A stretch of 6,784 nt of DNA. Source: Clostridiales bacterium. Its GTDB lineage: Bacteria > Bacillota > Clostridia > Peptostreptococcales > BM714. Every line of letters begins with the position of its first letter. Within the stretch, counting starts at the first letter, position 1. Below the pieces are notes generated by a model. It searched no databases, had not been told where the DNA came from, and saw only the letters and a program-made list of their open reading frames with translations. The position numbers and the translations under genes were made by a program. Location of the stretch: positions 1-6,784 of the forward strand of contig PKTO01000250.1 of NCBI GenBank assembly GCA_002869095.1, written 5' to 3'. Positions 5,227-6,784 of the stretch are shown here, one piece after another.

Positions 5227-5262
5227 GTGCTATCAGATTAAATCCGATAGCACTTTCTATAT
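5227..5262. terminator. Bidirectional terminator between the MerR/TipAS and AcoX-like genes
   Basis: The arms GTGCTATC (5227-5234) and GATAGCAC (5246-5253) form a perfect 8-bp stem; inside, GAT and ATC can stack further. It is followed by TTTCTATATTT on the plus strand and ATTTTGTATTT on the minus strand. It lies 30 nt after the regulator stop and serves the convergent gene ending at 5401. The remaining DNA to 5400 shows nothing recognisable. Confidence 0.75.
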
Positions 5263-5400
5263 TTACTCGTTTCAATCATTCAAAATTCAAACACCGGAAA
5301 ACACCTGCCCGCCATGTTCTGATTTTCATGTCCCTGAATGCTTGCACTTTTGGGGTTAAGACCAAGCCGTCCCCGGTGATTCTACAATAATTCTCAAGTT

Positions 5401-5635
5401 CTACAATTCAAAGAATCCCGCTTTTTGCGCATGTTCGATTGTCTTGTTCACATCCACATTTATGGGGCCACTCCTTGAAATTCTGAATTTCATATGGTCA
5501 CCTTGTTTGAATGTTATTTCTCTCTCTCCATCTACAGCGATGACGCCTCTGAATGGTGCCTCCCACTCGATCACCTTATCTAGTTCAATCAGCTCAACGC
5601 CCGATGAAACGCCGGCAGCCATGACGCCTGCAGAT
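5401..5635. repeat. Direct repeat, copy 1 (3' end of the AcoX-like gene)
   Basis: Aligns without gaps to 6550-6784, with roughly 85% base identity by eye. It is the conserved C-terminal coding part of two tandem paralogues. The similarity reaches at least 14 nt past both stop codons. Confidence 0.85.
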
Positions 5636-6396
5636 ATTGGCGCAATAAATTTATAGTCTCCTGTATTCAAAGAAATTTTTCCACCAAAGTCATCACATCC
5701 TCTGATTATTCTATGGACACCGGCCACAGCCGAAAAGCCTATGGTCGCGGGATGGCATTTTGATACGATAATCTCTTTTATATGGTCCATGTCCCATATC
5801 GCTTTTGCACCGGTGAAAATCTCATCCGATATGACAAGATCCATCAATGCCATATCAATCCATTCTCCATTCTTGCCTACCTCGATAATCTTGTCTCTTT
5901 GGCATTCTTTCTTGCAGTCGATTTTATCAGTCGCCACGGCTGCCGCGGCCATGCCTACAATTGTGCCTTCAATCATTTTGGGATAGGCATTGTTGGTACC
6001 CGTCGAAACGCCGATCATGGGAACTTTCTTCAAATGTTTCGCCGCAATACGGTTAGTTCCGTCTCCTCCAAGAACAACTACGCAGCCCACTTCCATCTCT
6101 TCCATCAGCTTGGCGGAAGTTTCTGTATCCTTAGGAGAAGCCGTCAACTCAAAATCAAGAATTTCAATGTCTGCAGTCAGTTTCTTTGACAAGCTCAAAT
6201 TATCAATAACATCTTGACCCATCGTAAAAGAATCCGGCATAAGATATATTTTAGTGACCCCTAATTTTTGCGCTCCCAATATTATTCTTTCAACAATATT
6301 TATTTTTTCATTATTGTTAGTGATCATTGCACGGGAGACCAGTCTCCTGATATCTTTCCCTGAAGCAGGGTTTGCAATTATTCCAATCGTAGACAT
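5401..6396 (-). CDS. ATP-NAD kinase family protein, AcoX-like
   Basis: A 331-residue cytoplasmic protein of the NAD kinase/diacylglycerol kinase-like fold. Visible motifs are the N-terminal IIANPASGKD (6-15), the nucleotide-binding GGDGTNR (110-116) typical of the superfamily, and STGTNNAYP (131-139) in place of the usual NAD-kinase asparagine/glutamate motif. The overall layout matches the AcoX group, found beside acetoin dehydrogenase genes in several bacteria and of uncertain biochemical activity. No acetoin dehydrogenase subunit is visible in the window, so a link to acetoin catabolism is only a possibility. GGAGGAA (6407-6401 on the minus strand) lies 6 nt or less before the ATG at 6396. 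The gene follows the 3' end of a close paralogue on the same strand, 153 nt away, and is probably co-transcribed with it. Confidence 0.85.
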   Translation of the reverse strand: MSTIGIIANPASGKDIRRLVSRAMITNNNEKINIVERIILGAQKLGVTKIYLMPDSFTMGQDVIDNLSLSKKLTADIEILDFELTASPKDTETSAKLMEEMEVGCVVVLGGDGTNRIAAKHLKKVPMIGVSTGTNNAYPKMIEGTIVGMAAAAVATDKIDCKKECQRDKIIEVGKNGEWIDMALMDLVISDEIFTGAKAIWDMDHIKEIIVSKCHPATIGFSAVAGVHRIIRGCDDFGGKISLNTGDYKFIAPISAGVMAAGVSSGVELIELDKVIEWEAPFRGVIAVDGEREITFKQGDHMKFRISRSGPINVDVNKTIEHAQKAGFFEL

Positions 6397-6400
6397 GCGA

Positions 6401-6407
6401 TTCCTCC
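6401..6407 (-). promoter_or_regulatory. Ribosome binding site of the AcoX-like gene
   Basis: On the minus strand this reads GGAGGAA, correctly spaced before the ATG at 6396. It confirms that start over other in-frame candidates. Confidence 0.8.
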
Positions 6408-6549
6408 AATCTATTAAAGTATCCCTTGTAAAGCTTTTGCAAGGTCATTTGAGCTTGGCAAAAATAATCTTCCAAAATATATTTTTCTGCTGTCATGGCA
6501 ACAGTTTTTCCAATAGATTCAGCCGTCACCAGCGATTTATTCTCCAGCT

Positions 6550-6784
6550 CTACAATCTAAAGAATCCCGCCTTTTGTGCATGCTCGATTGCCTTGTTCAC
6601 ATCCACATTTTTCGGACCACTCCTCGAAGTTCTAAATTTCATATGGTCGCCTTGTCTAAATGCTATTTCTCTCTCTCCATCTACTGCAATAATCCCTCCA
6701 AATGGTGCCTCCCACTCGATTACCTTATCCAGTTCAATCAGTTCAATGCCCGATGAAACGCAATCCGTCATAAGGCCTGCAGAT
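6550..6784 (-). CDS. C-terminal part of a second AcoX-like ATP-NAD kinase family protein (partial)
   Basis: Only the last 78 codons or so lie in the window; the frame is still open at the edge, so the gene continues beyond it. Over the last 70 residues about 60 match the complete paralogue downstream, including the VIEWEAPF, AVDGEREI and GDHMKFR stretches. The N-terminal half with the nucleotide-binding motif is outside the window, so I cannot say whether the protein is catalytically intact. Just inside the edge the paralogue has MAAGVSSG where this copy has MTDCVSSG, in an otherwise conserved glycine-rich turn. The internal ATG at 6771 is not the real start, because homology extends upstream of it. 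This copy lies upstream of the complete gene in transcription order. Confidence 0.8.
   Translation of the reverse strand, partial: SAGLMTDCVSSGIELIELDKVIEWEAPFGGIIAVDGEREIAFRQGDHMKFRTSRSGPKNVDVNKAIEHAQKAGFFRL
6550..6784. repeat. Direct repeat, copy 2 (3' end of the upstream AcoX-like paralogue)
   Basis: Gap-free partner of 5401-5635, 1149 bp away in the same orientation. Most differences are silent or conservative, which suggests both copies have been kept under selection rather than one decaying. Confidence 0.85.

Noticed and set aside
5177..5359. 60-codon plus-strand frame after the regulator gene
   Set aside because: It overlaps the regulator's end, crosses the terminator hairpin, and lacks a ribosome binding site and a protein-like pattern.
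5782..6189. 135-codon plus-strand open frame across the AcoX-like gene
   Set aside because: It is antisense to a gene with clear family motifs and a good ribosome binding site, and its translation matches nothing I recognise.
6550..6771. The partial AcoX-like copy as a complete small gene starting at 6771
   Set aside because: Homology to the paralogue continues in frame upstream of that ATG to the window edge, so it is the 3' end of a larger gene.

Overview
The window looks like chromosomal DNA of a low-to-moderate GC Bacillota, most likely an anaerobic member of class Clostridia. I infer this from the strong AGGAGG-type ribosome binding sites, the AT-rich intergenic DNA, the rhodanese and polyferredoxin-type Fe-S proteins, and an ABC-F ATPase and a MerR/TipAS regulator of Bacillota type. 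No rRNA, tRNA, CRISPR array, insertion sequence or phage gene was seen.

Layout, left to right. (1) Positions 17-849 hold two tandem plus-strand single-domain rhodaneses, about two-thirds identical to each other, closed by a strong intrinsic terminator at 872-900. (2) Positions 1069-2322 encode a 417-residue plus-strand protein: a winged-helix-like N-terminus, two unusual cysteine clusters, and a C-terminal pair of [4Fe-4S] ferredoxin motifs. (3) A bidirectional terminator (2365-2394) separates it from a minus-strand ABC-F ATPase (2445-4181). (4) The 286-bp divergent region 4182-4467 is dense with candidate regulatory structure: a terminator-like hairpin just before the ABC-F gene, short upstream ORFs, three further inverted repeats, and a textbook MerR-type promoter/operator. 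(5) Positions 4468-5196 encode a plus-strand MerR-family activator with a TipAS drug-binding domain and a strong internal ribosome binding site that would yield the drug-binding domain alone. (6) A second bidirectional hairpin (5227-5253) is followed by a minus-strand ATP-NAD kinase/AcoX-like gene (5401-6396) and by the 3' end of a close paralogue of it (6550 to the window edge).

The most interesting part is the divergent pair of TipAS-type regulator and ABC-F ribosome-protection-type ATPase. TipAS domains bind peptide antibiotics, some of which act on the ribosome, and many ABC-F proteins protect the ribosome from drugs. With the internal TipAS start, the operator in an overlong promoter spacer and an attenuator-like leader, this looks like a compact antibiotic-sensing and response module. 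Each protein family is known; the combined wiring is inferred. The rhodaneses and the cysteine-rich Fe-S protein at the left could belong to sulfur or Fe-S metabolism, but nothing in the window proves a link.
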